A DNA stretch of 64,000 bases, taken from the NCBI GenBank assembly GCA_902612965.1, contig CACMFN010000001.1:1-64000 (forward strand), read 5' to 3'. This document shows positions 16,717-24,733 of this stretch, one piece after another. Position 1 is the stretch's first letter; every line of letters starts with the position of its first letter. The position numbers were made by a program, and so were the translations under genes. Source of the stretch: an uncultured SAR116 cluster alpha proteobacterium (GTDB lineage: Bacteria; Pseudomonadota; Alphaproteobacteria; Puniceispirillales; GCA-002684695). Below the pieces are notes generated by a model. It did not search any database, had not been told where the DNA came from, and saw nothing but the letters and a program-made list of their open reading frames with translations.

Positions 16717-17370
16717 TCAAGTATTGTTAATAATTGAACTGATACTTTTTGAAATTTCATAATTTGGATTATCGTTTGTTCCTACTAAAGCGTATTCACC
16801 GGGATTTAAAAAGCATGTTATACCAAGTTCAATTGCTGCAGATTGATTTGCTTTAGTATCTTCAATAACATATACATCACTTTTGTCTAAACCAAGTTCA
16901 CTAAGTGCAAATGCATATACCTCACTGTCTGGTTTTGGATTTTTTACATCTTCAATTGAAGTGATAATGTCAAAACAAGAGAAATCTAGTTTTCCTAATA
17001 AAGCAGTTTTAATGCTATTAATATTGTTTAGAGATGTAGTTGTTATAAAACCTAATTTAATTTTGCTTTTAGTGCAGAGATCAATTATTTCTGTCACACC
17101 TTCTCTAGGTGATAAATTTTCTGATAAAAATTTCTCAAAGTATTCTTCTTTTTTTGAATGAATAAGATCTACGATATTTTCATTTAATACGCTTTTAGAA
17201 TAATTTCTGATTCTCTTTTTCCCGCCAGGCGCCCTCAATAGGTCACAATAAGTTGCAATGTTCCAATACCAGTTCAACCCTGCTTCTTTAAATGCCAAGT
17301 TAAACGATTGGCGTTGTATTTCAGATGTTTCTACAATTGTTCCAATTGAACCAAAAAATAAAGCTTTCAT
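16717..17370 (-). CDS. HAD-fold protein lacking motif I aspartates (CbbY-like family)
   Basis: This 217-residue protein has the cap and core of a CbbY/Gph-type HAD hydrolase. Motif II (FITTTS), motif III (KNPKPDSEVY) and motif IV (VYVIEDTKAN) are all present. Motif I, where DxDGT is expected, reads G7-S-I9-G-T, so the nucleophile and the general acid/base Asp are both replaced. I recall a conserved alphaproteobacterial/cyanobacterial HAD group with a similar FGSIGT start and QR..FN.AF, so this is probably a lineage trait rather than a sequencing error. It may be inactive as a phosphatase or use other chemistry. Confidence 0.75.
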   Translation of the reverse strand: MKALFFGSIGTIVETSEIQRQSFNLAFKEAGLNWYWNIATYCDLLRAPGGKKRIRNYSKSVLNENIVDLIHSKKEEYFEKFLSENLSPREGVTEIIDLCTKSKIKLGFITTTSLNNINSIKTALLGKLDFSCFDIITSIEDVKNPKPDSEVYAFALSELGLDKSDVYVIEDTKANQSAAIELGITCFLNPGEYALVGTNDNPNYEISKSISSIINNT

Positions 17371-17401
17371 TAATTTCTCTATTTAAAATTACTTACAAAA
17401 A

Positions 17402-17447
17402 AATTATAACAACATCTATTAGATAATTATAACAACATCTACTAGAT
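17402..17447. repeat. Two tandem 23-bp direct repeats
   Basis: Copies at 17402-17424 and 17425-17447 differ by one base (T/C at 17420/17443). A partial third copy (AATTATA) follows. They lie between the divergent HAD-like and CHI-like genes, so they could be paired operator sites or a simple slippage duplication. Confidence 0.8.
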
Positions 17448-17529
17448 AATTATAAAATATTAGTAAGTAAATTGCTAATTTAGAATTAATTATATGCTTA
17501 GTTGTAAACCAATATTTTATATAAAAAAC

Positions 17530-18060
17530 ATGCATAATATAGCAAAGATCCCATTTCTCTTAATTGTTATTTCTTGTATATTCTTTATTCCAGTTTCCCA
17601 AGGTAAAGGATGGTGGGATGAAAAATTAAAAAAACCATTTTTAATTGGTGAAGGTGTTCTTAAGGTCTTTGTTTGGGATATTTATGAATTAAGGCTTTTT
17701 TCTGAAACAAATATATATGATCGAAATGAAATTTTTGTATTAGAGTTTAAATATTTAAGGGACACATCTAAGGCATCAGTAATAAAGGCTTCAATAGTTG
17801 AATTAAAGAAATTAAACTTATCCAAGACTAAACTAGAACAATGGGAAAAGTATTTGGAAAAATCAATTAAAGATATGAAGGCAGGTGAAAAAGCTGCCCT
17901 TTTGTTTAGGCCAAATTTAGGCATAACTTTTTATGCTTCAGATAGATTTAATATTACGATAGATAATGTCGAATTTGCAAATTCATATATTGATATATGG
18001 CTTGGAGAGAATACAGCAAGACCGAAATTAAGAAAACAAATAACTGGGCAAATAAAATAG
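17530..18060 (+). CDS. Secreted chalcone isomerase-like protein (CHI-like fold)
   Basis: The best start is the ATG at 17530, because it begins directly with a signal peptide (HNIAKIPFLLIVISCIFFIP then QG); an in-frame ATG at 17494 would add 12 residues. The mature part matches the chalcone_isomerase-like family: GEGVLKVFVWDIYELRLF, LEFKYLRD near the first third, and a late GITFYASD/YIDIWLGE segment typical of the end of this fold. Bacterial members are periplasmic and of unknown function; they are not proven isomerases. An HDAC-family gene follows 50-60 bp downstream on the same strand. Confidence 0.75.
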   Translation: MHNIAKIPFLLIVISCIFFIPVSQGKGWWDEKLKKPFLIGEGVLKVFVWDIYELRLFSETNIYDRNEIFVLEFKYLRDTSKASVIKASIVELKKLNLSKTKLEQWEKYLEKSIKDMKAGEKAALLFRPNLGITFYASDRFNITIDNVEFANSYIDIWLGENTARPKLRKQITGQIK

Positions 18061-18119
18061 TTTTCTGGTCTCAATCAAGATATAAATTATAGTAAAAATT
18101 TTGGAGATTATTGCATTTA

Positions 18120-19034
18120 ATGAAAAAAATTAGCTGGGTCACTCACCCTCAGTACGATATTCCATTACCTAAAAATCATAAATTTACTTCAAGTAAATTT
18201 TCAGATTTATTAAGCGAACTTGAAAAAAGCGGACTTTCTGAATATGCAAATATTTTTTATCCGGAAAAAGCTACTATAAGAGATCTGCTTAAAGTTCATG
18301 ATAGGAATTATATTGAGAAAATTTTATACGGAACATTAGATCCTGCAGAAGAACGAAGGCTTGGGCTTAAGTGGTCACCTGAACTTTCTAATCGTTCATT
18401 TTTAGCCGTAAATGGAACCCTTCTTACAGCCAAGCTAGCAATGAAAGAGGGTATTGCATGCCATGTAGCTGGTGGAACACATCACTCACACTTTGATTTT
18501 GGATCAGGGTACTGTGTTTTTAATGATTTAGCATATACATCTAGGTCTTTGATAGAAAATAAAATTATAAGTAAAGTTTTGATTTTTGATTGTGATGTTC
18601 ATCAAGGCGATGGTACAGCAAAGATATTAGAGAAAAATAATGATATATTTACATGTTCTATTCACTGTAAAAATAACTTTCCTGCTCGAAAGGCAAAAAG
18701 TGACTTAGATGTTGAACTTGAAGATAATTTAGATAGTCATCAATATTTAAAAATCCTTAATCAAACATTAGAGAGATGTATGAACCTTTTTAATCCAGAG
18801 TTTGTTTTATATGATGCTGGCGTTGATATCCATCAAAATGATGAGCTTGGAAAATTAAAAGTTGATGATGCTGGTTTAATTAAAAGAGATGAAATTGTCT
18901 TACAATTCTTTAACAGTTTATCTATTCCAATTGCTACAGTTATTGGTGGAGGTTACTCAAAAAATAAGATTGAACTTGCAAAGAGACACGCTAGTATTTT
19001 TAAAGCAGCTAAAAATATATTCTTAGAAAATTAG
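18120..19034 (+). CDS. Histone deacetylase/acetylpolyamine amidohydrolase family protein
   Basis: This protein of ~304 residues is of the class II/bacterial HDAC type, a Zn hydrolase that removes acetyl groups from amines. GGTHHSHFDFGSGYC carries the charge-relay His pair. FDCDVHQGDGT carries the Zn Asp and His, and YDAGVDIH the second Zn Asp. GGGYS is the late glycine loop. The substrate could be acetylpolyamine, acetoin-pathway protein or another amide. A TTG at 18111 is 4 nt from a GGAG, while the ATG at 18120 is 13 nt away, so the true start may be 9 bp further upstream. Confidence 0.85.
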   Translation: MKKISWVTHPQYDIPLPKNHKFTSSKFSDLLSELEKSGLSEYANIFYPEKATIRDLLKVHDRNYIEKILYGTLDPAEERRLGLKWSPELSNRSFLAVNGTLLTAKLAMKEGIACHVAGGTHHSHFDFGSGYCVFNDLAYTSRSLIENKIISKVLIFDCDVHQGDGTAKILEKNNDIFTCSIHCKNNFPARKAKSDLDVELEDNLDSHQYLKILNQTLERCMNLFNPEFVLYDAGVDIHQNDELGKLKVDDAGLIKRDEIVLQFFNSLSIPIATVIGGGYSKNKIELAKRHASIFKAAKNIFLEN

Positions 19035-19042
19035 TTTATTAT

Positions 19043-19237
19043 TTAGTTATCTTTATTTTCCTTTTTTGTCCTAAACCAGTATAAACCTAAACATGCAAAC
19101 ATAAATACTATCCAAAATATAGGTGTATAGGCGGATAACTCATCATTATGTGAGGAGAGTTGAATAAAATATAAACTTCCAATGATAAAAGTATAAAAAA
19201 CTAATTTTTTTGGATCAAATATTCTCATACAAATCAA
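19043..19237 (-). CDS. Small hypothetical membrane protein, two TM segments
   Basis: This 64-residue protein has hydrophobic segments at about 12-26 and 38-53 and a positively charged tail (RTKKENKDN). It is not recognised. It follows the 133-residue membrane protein gene by 6 bp on the same strand, so the two are probably co-expressed and may act together in the inner membrane. Confidence 0.5.
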   Translation of the reverse strand: MICMRIFDPKKLVFYTFIIGSLYFIQLSSHNDELSAYTPIFWIVFMFACLGLYWFRTKKENKDN

Positions 19238-19243
19238 AGCATT

Positions 19244-19645
19244 TTAATTTATACTTCTTCGAGCGTGTATAAATGATAAAATACAAGCATAACAAAATAC
19301 TCCGCCTGTAATTAACATCATCAATTTTGATAAAGAAGCCCATATGCTACCCATAGCATTTCCAATTAAAAAACCTCTAATAAAATCAAGACCACCTAGG
19401 AAAATTAATGCACCTATAATAACTACTAAATGCATAAAAAGCTTTTGTTTTGTAGGAAAGACCTTTGATAAATAGGAAAAAACTAGAATGGGCAGACCAA
19501 GAATGCTTGGTATTAAAGAGGTAATAGAGTTACTTTCACTTATTATACTAATACTCATGCCCCATATTATAAGAAACATTGCATAAATAATTGATAGGTC
19601 TACTATATTTAATCTAATAAAAGTAAATTCTTTTTTTTCATCCAT
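19244..19645 (-). CDS. Hypothetical membrane protein, four TM segments
   Basis: The 133-residue protein has a charged N-terminus (MDEKKE) and about four hydrophobic stretches (near 12-32, 40-57, 70-86 and 102-125). No family was recognised. It is first of a two-gene minus-strand pair and is divergent from the DMT permease at 19742. The AT-rich 96-bp gap between them may hold both promoters. Confidence 0.55.
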   Translation of the reverse strand: MDEKKEFTFIRLNIVDLSIIYAMFLIIWGMSISIISESNSITSLIPSILGLPILVFSYLSKVFPTKQKLFMHLVVIIGALIFLGGLDFIRGFLIGNAMGSIWASLSKLMMLITGGVFCYACILSFIHARRSIN

Positions 19646-19741
19646 AAATTTATTCCCTAGATAATAATCATAACATAATCTTAATTAATCTATTTTATTT
19701 TTAAATCTATATTTTCATTTATAAAAATATTATTAACAGCA

Positions 19742-20650
19742 ATGCGAAATTTTAAACTAGACTACTTTAATTATCGAACTGTTTATTTTTTATCAATTCT
19801 AATATTTATTGGCATTGGATGGGGGTTGTCTTTTTCGATTTCGAAAATTGCTGTTTCTATGGGTGACAACCCAATATCAATTCTATTTTATCAAAATATA
19901 GTAAGTTTTCTTGTTTTGTTGTTTATTTCTTTATTCAAGCTTAAGAAATTTAAAATTGATATTAATATTATAAATTTTTTTTTATTGATATCATTTTCAG
20001 GGGTGGTCATACCTGGTACTCTGTTTTATATCGCTGCTAGTAGAGTTCCAGCTGGTATATTATCAATATCAGTAGCATTTGTTCCAATGCTAACTTATGT
20101 TTGCTCTCTATATCTAAAAACTGAAGATTTTGTAGTTTCAAGAATATTTGGAGTTTTATTAGGTTTCACAGCCATTCTATTTTTAGTTGGCCCACCGGAT
20201 AGTTTTGCAGATAGGTCTATAATTCCATGGGTGTTACTGGCTATGATTTGCCCAATTTGTTACACTTTTGAAAATATATTCATTGATATAAAAAAACCTA
20301 AAAATGTAAATTCTATCGTATTGTCATTAGGTTGTGCCTTTGTAACTATAATAATATTACTACCTTTTGTATTTTATTTTGATTTATTTATTACAATAAA
20401 TTACCCATTAGAAAAAATTGAATTATCGATAATATCTTTGGGTTTTATTACTGCAATAGCCTACACATTTTTTATCTACTTAATAGACAAAGCGGGTGCT
20501 GTCTTTGCATCAAACGTCGGATATGTTGTAACACTATCTGGGGTGATTTGGGGTATAATTTTATTTAATGAAAGCCATTCTTATTGGGTTTGGTTGTCTT
20601 TAATCACTATGATAATTGGACTTTTACTAGTATCACCTAGAAAAAATTAA
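19742..20650 (+). CDS. DMT superfamily permease (EamA type)
   Basis: The 302-residue protein has ten predicted membrane segments in two EamA halves. GIGWGLSFSISKIAV opens the first half, and a late AGAVFASNVGYVVTLSGVIWG segment (the usual A..A....P..A...G equivalent) is in the second. It is followed on the opposite strand by a decayed methyltransferase. Substrate unknown. Confidence 0.85.
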   Translation: MRNFKLDYFNYRTVYFLSILIFIGIGWGLSFSISKIAVSMGDNPISILFYQNIVSFLVLLFISLFKLKKFKIDINIINFFLLISFSGVVIPGTLFYIAASRVPAGILSISVAFVPMLTYVCSLYLKTEDFVVSRIFGVLLGFTAILFLVGPPDSFADRSIIPWVLLAMICPICYTFENIFIDIKKPKNVNSIVLSLGCAFVTIIILLPFVFYFDLFITINYPLEKIELSIISLGFITAIAYTFFIYLIDKAGAVFASNVGYVVTLSGVIWGIILFNESHSYWVWLSLITMIIGLLLVSPRKN

Positions 20651-20651
20651 A

Positions 20652-21051
20652 TTAAATATTAGCTGCTACCAACCCAGATGAAGTTGGCATCCAAATTCTA
20701 ATACTTTCTTCATAATTCTTAATACTTTGTTATTCAATCTCAATAGCAGTTGTCTTTTTACTAGTTACTAAATTATCTACTTTGCTTCTAACTTCTAAGA
20801 AAGCATCCACATAATCCATACCAAAAAATTATCCTTTATTATTTACTCTTTTAGATATTTCGATAAATATTACTTCCATATCCGCGACTTACATCAATTA
20901 CTTTCATTTCTTTTTTGATTGCAAGATTTGGCAGAACAGTTTTTGAATATCAGGAGAGACTACCTTGGCGAATGTGTCTATATTCTATATTTACTAAACC
21001 TAGCTCCAAGTTTTTAAGCGAAAATTTTACGGACTCAGTATTAGTTTCCAT
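20652..21051 (-). pseudogene. Decayed SAM-dependent methyltransferase gene
   Basis: No intact ORF lies in this ~400-bp gap, but the minus strand still reads as a class I methyltransferase if frames are joined. It starts METNTESVKF at 21051 and stops after ~33 codons. Another frame then gives VLPNLAIKKEMKVIDVSRGY, a degraded motif I (D-V-S-R-G-Y-G in place of DVGCGYG). After a stop comes VNNKG-stop-FFGMDYVDAFLEV, the beta-2 acidic region (GxDxxxxFLEVA). The tail NYEESIRIWMPTSSG ends at a TAA near 20652. At least three stops and frame changes, plus missing central sequence, show an inactivated gene. Confidence 0.65.
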
Positions 21052-21062
21052 CAAAAATTAAA

Positions 21063-21434
21063 TTAGTTTGCATGTTTCCAAGGTCCAAAATCTTTTCCAG
21101 TTTCGACAAACTCATATACTTCACAAGGTTCATCTCCAATAATCCAACCATCATGTCCTGGAGCAAAATAATAAGCATCACCAGGACCAACCTCAAGTTC
21201 GCTTCCATCATCATGGATACACTTCATTCTTCCTGATATTACAACGCCTACATGCCCTGCTTGGCAACTATTTCCACCAACAGTTGGCTTAATACATTCT
21301 GACCATCGCCATCCTGGCTCAAGTACAATTTTTGAAGCATTTACATTTCCTAGCTTCACTATTTGTGCTTGAGCTTTTGGAGGATTTTTTACTTCATCAG
21401 CATCATTAAAATTTTTAGCATATAAATTCTTCAT
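21063..21434 (-). CDS. Cupin-domain protein
   Basis: This 123-residue single cupin has the first motif region PGWRWSECIKP...CQAGHVGVVISGRM and the second PGDAYYFAPGHDGWIIGDEP. It resembles small cupins that bind a metal or small ligand in a stress or sensing role. A clear purine-rich ribosome site (GAAAGGTAAG) precedes the ATG. It lies 11 bp downstream of the decayed methyltransferase start but is not obviously linked to it. Function unknown. Confidence 0.75.
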   Translation of the reverse strand: MKNLYAKNFNDADEVKNPPKAQAQIVKLGNVNASKIVLEPGWRWSECIKPTVGGNSCQAGHVGVVISGRMKCIHDDGSELEVGPGDAYYFAPGHDGWIIGDEPCEVYEFVETGKDFGPWKHAN

Positions 21435-21534
21435 ATTTCTTACCTTTCAATAAATAATTTATTTATCTTAAAATAACGTTACTGCTAGTCAATAATTAAA
21501 ATGAAAAGAACGCAAATACTAAAAAATGAGTTTT

Positions 21535-24069
21535 TTATATTAGGAAATTTATAATAAATAGTATTATCAAAGCAGAGAATATTCCTGCGAGAACATCATC
21601 AAATATTATTCCAAATGCACCGCCTTTGTTTTCTAAAAATTTAATTGGACCAAGTTTTGTGATATCAAAAAATCTGAATAATACAAAAGACAACAAATGT
21701 AAGTATATGTTTAAACCAGCAGACGCTGAAGCTATAAGCTGACCTGCTGCTTCATCTATTACAACTTCTTTAGGGTCAGAATTAATATTCTGTCCTATAT
21801 ATTTTTTTGTAAACCAAAGTCCCAAAAAAATTAATAGAATTGATAATAATAGTGTATATTCCCATCCAAGCCTTAAATTGATATAATAACCTAAAATAAA
21901 GAAAAATATTGAACAAAAAGTTCCAGATGCAAATGGAAATTTTCCCAAAGGCCAAACTTGAACAATTTTTGATGTAAAGTCTTTCGGATAGTTCAATAAT
22001 TCTTTTTCTTCAAAAAAATTTATTTTTTTTGTTAATTTTCCGTGCTTCCTGAAAGTTGAGTTGATCGCTATTACAATGAAAATTATTAAGGATATTAATG
22101 CACTCATTACTGCATATCTATTAGCTGGATGATAAAAGATCAACATCATTTGAAGACCTAACCAATATAAAGATAGAAGAATTAGGTTTTTATTGAAATT
22201 TTCATATAACAAACGAATAAAATTCTTAAATCTTTTCAAAACTAATAAAATTGGAATCAAAATTGTTAACATAATTATTGACAACAATAAAATAATACCA
22301 CCAGGGCCAAGAATATATCTAGCAAAATGGTTTAATATATAAATTAATTTTTCATTGTTCCAATCTCCTTTAATTAATGCAAAAAAAGCCTGCGACCAAT
22401 AACTTGGTGGAGCTAGTATATTTTCTTTTATAGTTGCTGCTTTAGTAAAAATGACAAATTCATTTCCAAAAAACAGATTATGTATTAATGGAAAAAATGC
22501 TGGTGCAATACCTAAAGCTGAAAAAATAAAAACTTTATAATTTGGAAATGGCTTAGAAAAGGCTAAAAAACCTGCAATAAAAAGTAAGCTTGCAGGCAGT
22601 AAATTAGGTCTCACAAAAATTGATAAACCAAAGAAAAAAGAGCATAAAAATATATTTTTAAATATATCATTATTGCTTTCAGAATTGGTGATACCAAAAA
22701 TAATACCTAATAATGCAAGAAAATATCCTATACTTTCTGGGTAATGTGAAACAGATTCAGCATATGAGGGTACAATAATTAAAAGGATGATAATTGATAT
22801 CAATGAATGCAATGCAGGTAAAAATTTTCTCAAAATAAAATATAGTAAGCTAGGCATTAAAATTACTGAAAAGTAAGTTAATATTGAGCTTTCCCCAAAA
22901 ATTACCATTTCAAGACTTCTAAAATACCTATATCCAGGCATAAAGTAGTAGATTTTTTCAACACCTAAAAATGCTTCGTATAAGTTTCCAAGTTTAATAG
23001 ACTCTGTTATCCATTTACCAAAGCCCCAATGTAATAGTGGATCACCAACGCCATCTAAAAATAAATAGTAATGTGATTGAAATAGTTTTTCACCACCCCA
23101 AACAAAATTAGATAAAAATGATATTCCATATATGGGGAGAGCAAAATTGTATCTCGGTTTTATCCAAGAAAAAACAAATATCAGACAAGACAAAATTTTA
23201 ACTAATAAAACAACAATTTTAAATGTATTTAGTTTATTAGAAAGCTCGTACGAAACACTGAAACTATCATTTTGATCAAATTGCAGTCCTATCAATTCTA
23301 TTTGTAGGATGTTTTTTTTTAAAGTAATACAATTAAATTTAGAATTAAATTCAAAGATAAAATTTTTATTATTAATTTTTTTTGCGATATTGCCCTTAGT
23401 ACATAATTTACCTTTTGCATTTTCTGGAAAACGCCACTTAACAAAATAAGGTGCATCTTTTCTATTTGGATTTTTGTTTGAAAACCTATCAGAATACCAA
23501 TTTGAAATCGTATCACCATTTGGTGCAAGTGTATTTAAAAACCCTGTTCTACTTTTTAACAATTCATTTGAAGAAATTTCATATACAATTCTTGACATAT
23601 CAGTTTTTTGCCAAAAACCATCAGCCGAAAATGAAAAGGGTCTTTTAATATCCCCAAAAAATCTCCAACAACCATATATTTCCTTGTCACATTGTAATTC
23701 TTCAGGATATTTTAAATTGAACCTCTCTTTAGCAAGCTCATAAATGTTTTCAGGCAATGCTTTTTTTAACTCTTTGCTGTCATCTTCAACAAAAATTAAA
23801 TAATTATGACCCTCATGTATTTTTGGAAATGAAAAGAAAAAAGAAAATGAAAATATTATTATAGAAATTATACTTAAGACAAACGAATATTTATTGAATC
23901 TTCTAATTTCTCCGGTAAAAACAAATATTAAAAGAAAAAAAAATAAAAATATCAATATTGGATTTAAAATTGGTAATCTTAAAAACAATAAAACTATGGA
24001 TAATATTGATAACTTTATTAAAAAATTTAAAAAAAACATCATTAATTCTTTAATTATTTTTTTTTGCAA
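21535..24069 (-). CDS. Fusion: GT-C-like multi-membrane protein + C-terminal PgpA phosphatase domain
   Basis: This is one 844-residue ORF. The N-terminal ~80 residues have several TM helices. A soluble, presumably periplasmic, segment with Cys follows (~85-275), then about ten TM helices (~280-680). LFLDGVGDPLLHWGFGKW (~338-355) is a plausible acidic-loop motif for a polyprenyl-linked GT-C glycosyltransferase. Residues ~698-844 are a full-length PgpA domain: PFASGTF, DPKEVVIDEAAGQLIA, FVLFRFFD and GIIFDDVLAG. PgpA normally dephosphorylates phosphatidylglycerophosphate as a stand-alone ~150-170-residue enzyme. No internal start codon precedes the PgpA part, so it depends on fusion translation. 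The gene overlaps the methyltransferase stop by 20 bp. Confidence 0.85.
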   Translation of the reverse strand: MQKKIIKELMMFFLNFLIKLSILSIVLLFLRLPILNPILIFLFFFLLIFVFTGEIRRFNKYSFVLSIISIIIFSFSFFFSFPKIHEGHNYLIFVEDDSKELKKALPENIYELAKERFNLKYPEELQCDKEIYGCWRFFGDIKRPFSFSADGFWQKTDMSRIVYEISSNELLKSRTGFLNTLAPNGDTISNWYSDRFSNKNPNRKDAPYFVKWRFPENAKGKLCTKGNIAKKINNKNFIFEFNSKFNCITLKKNILQIELIGLQFDQNDSFSVSYELSNKLNTFKIVVLLVKILSCLIFVFSWIKPRYNFALPIYGISFLSNFVWGGEKLFQSHYYLFLDGVGDPLLHWGFGKWITESIKLGNLYEAFLGVEKIYYFMPGYRYFRSLEMVIFGESSILTYFSVILMPSLLYFILRKFLPALHSLISIIILLIIVPSYAESVSHYPESIGYFLALLGIIFGITNSESNNDIFKNIFLCSFFFGLSIFVRPNLLPASLLFIAGFLAFSKPFPNYKVFIFSALGIAPAFFPLIHNLFFGNEFVIFTKAATIKENILAPPSYWSQAFFALIKGDWNNEKLIYILNHFARYILGPGGIILLLSIIMLTILIPILLVLKRFKNFIRLLYENFNKNLILLSLYWLGLQMMLIFYHPANRYAVMSALISLIIFIVIAINSTFRKHGKLTKKINFFEEKELLNYPKDFTSKIVQVWPLGKFPFASGTFCSIFFFILGYYINLRLGWEYTLLLSILLIFLGLWFTKKYIGQNINSDPKEVVIDEAAGQLIASASAGLNIYLHLLSFVLFRFFDITKLGPIKFLENKGGAFGIIFDDVLAGIFSALIILFIINFLI

Positions 24070-24709
24070 TGACCCATTTATGAGAATACCAAAAAATAAT
24101 TTTTGAATCGACTTCTTGTATTATCAATCCATTTTCTTCAATTATATTTTTTAGTTTTTCAAATGAAAAATATTTAATAAGCTGTTTTGCAAAAATCAGA
24201 TCGTGTAAAATATTCATAAAAGCACAAAAAACTGGTCTTGTATTCATATCTTTTATGATTAATGTTCCACCGGGATTAATTTTATCTATAGTTTTTTTTA
24301 CGAACAAGTTCTGTTCTTCAGGTTTAATATGATGAAGAACATCTATTACTGTCACAACATCAAATTTATCTTCAGGCCAATCTAAAAAAGTTGAAATTTT
24401 TTTATACTTAACTCTATTAAAAACAGTCTTTACGGCATCTAAATCTGTATCTATTACATCAACACCATATAAAATTTTTGGTTTTCTTAACATTGCTATT
24501 AAATATAAAAAAACACCGTCTCCACAACCGATATCAAAAACACTTTTATTGTTAGGAATGCTAAAAATAAATTTTTCGAATGGACATATCCATGGTCTTG
24601 CCCACGAAAAAAATTTCTTAAATCCAAAAGAATATCTTAACTCTTTTATTATTTTATTCTTGTTAAATACTTTATTCAATCTATCATCCAAGTGAAACTG
24701 TTTGATCAA
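24050..24709 (-). CDS. Class I SAM-dependent methyltransferase
   Basis: In this 219-residue protein motif I is VFDIGCGDG (~62-70), beta-2 ends in GVDVID, and VVTVIDVLHH (~115-124) is motif IV. INPGGTLIIKDM follows, as in small-molecule and lipid methyltransferases. A hydrophobic or aromatic C-terminal third (IIFWYSHKWV) suggests a lipid-like or membrane-near substrate. The stop overlaps the start of the GT-C-PgpA fusion by 20 bp. The start is only 24 bp from the start of the divergent UbiA-family gene. Confidence 0.8.
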   Translation of the reverse strand: MIKQFHLDDRLNKVFNKNKIIKELRYSFGFKKFFSWARPWICPFEKFIFSIPNNKSVFDIGCGDGVFLYLIAMLRKPKILYGVDVIDTDLDAVKTVFNRVKYKKISTFLDWPEDKFDVVTVIDVLHHIKPEEQNLFVKKTIDKINPGGTLIIKDMNTRPVFCAFMNILHDLIFAKQLIKYFSFEKLKNIIEENGLIIQEVDSKIIFWYSHKWVIAKKNN

Positions 24710-24733
24710 ATACAGATTTTATAATAACTAATT

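Noticed and set aside
17402-17454. CRISPR-like array
   Set aside because: The 23-bp units are directly adjacent with no spacers, only two full copies exist, and no cas gene is present.
21978-22010. Separate pgpA gene starting inside the large ORF
   Set aside because: No ATG, GTG or TTG with a ribosome site was seen in frame just before the PgpA domain, and the frame is continuous with the upstream TM part.
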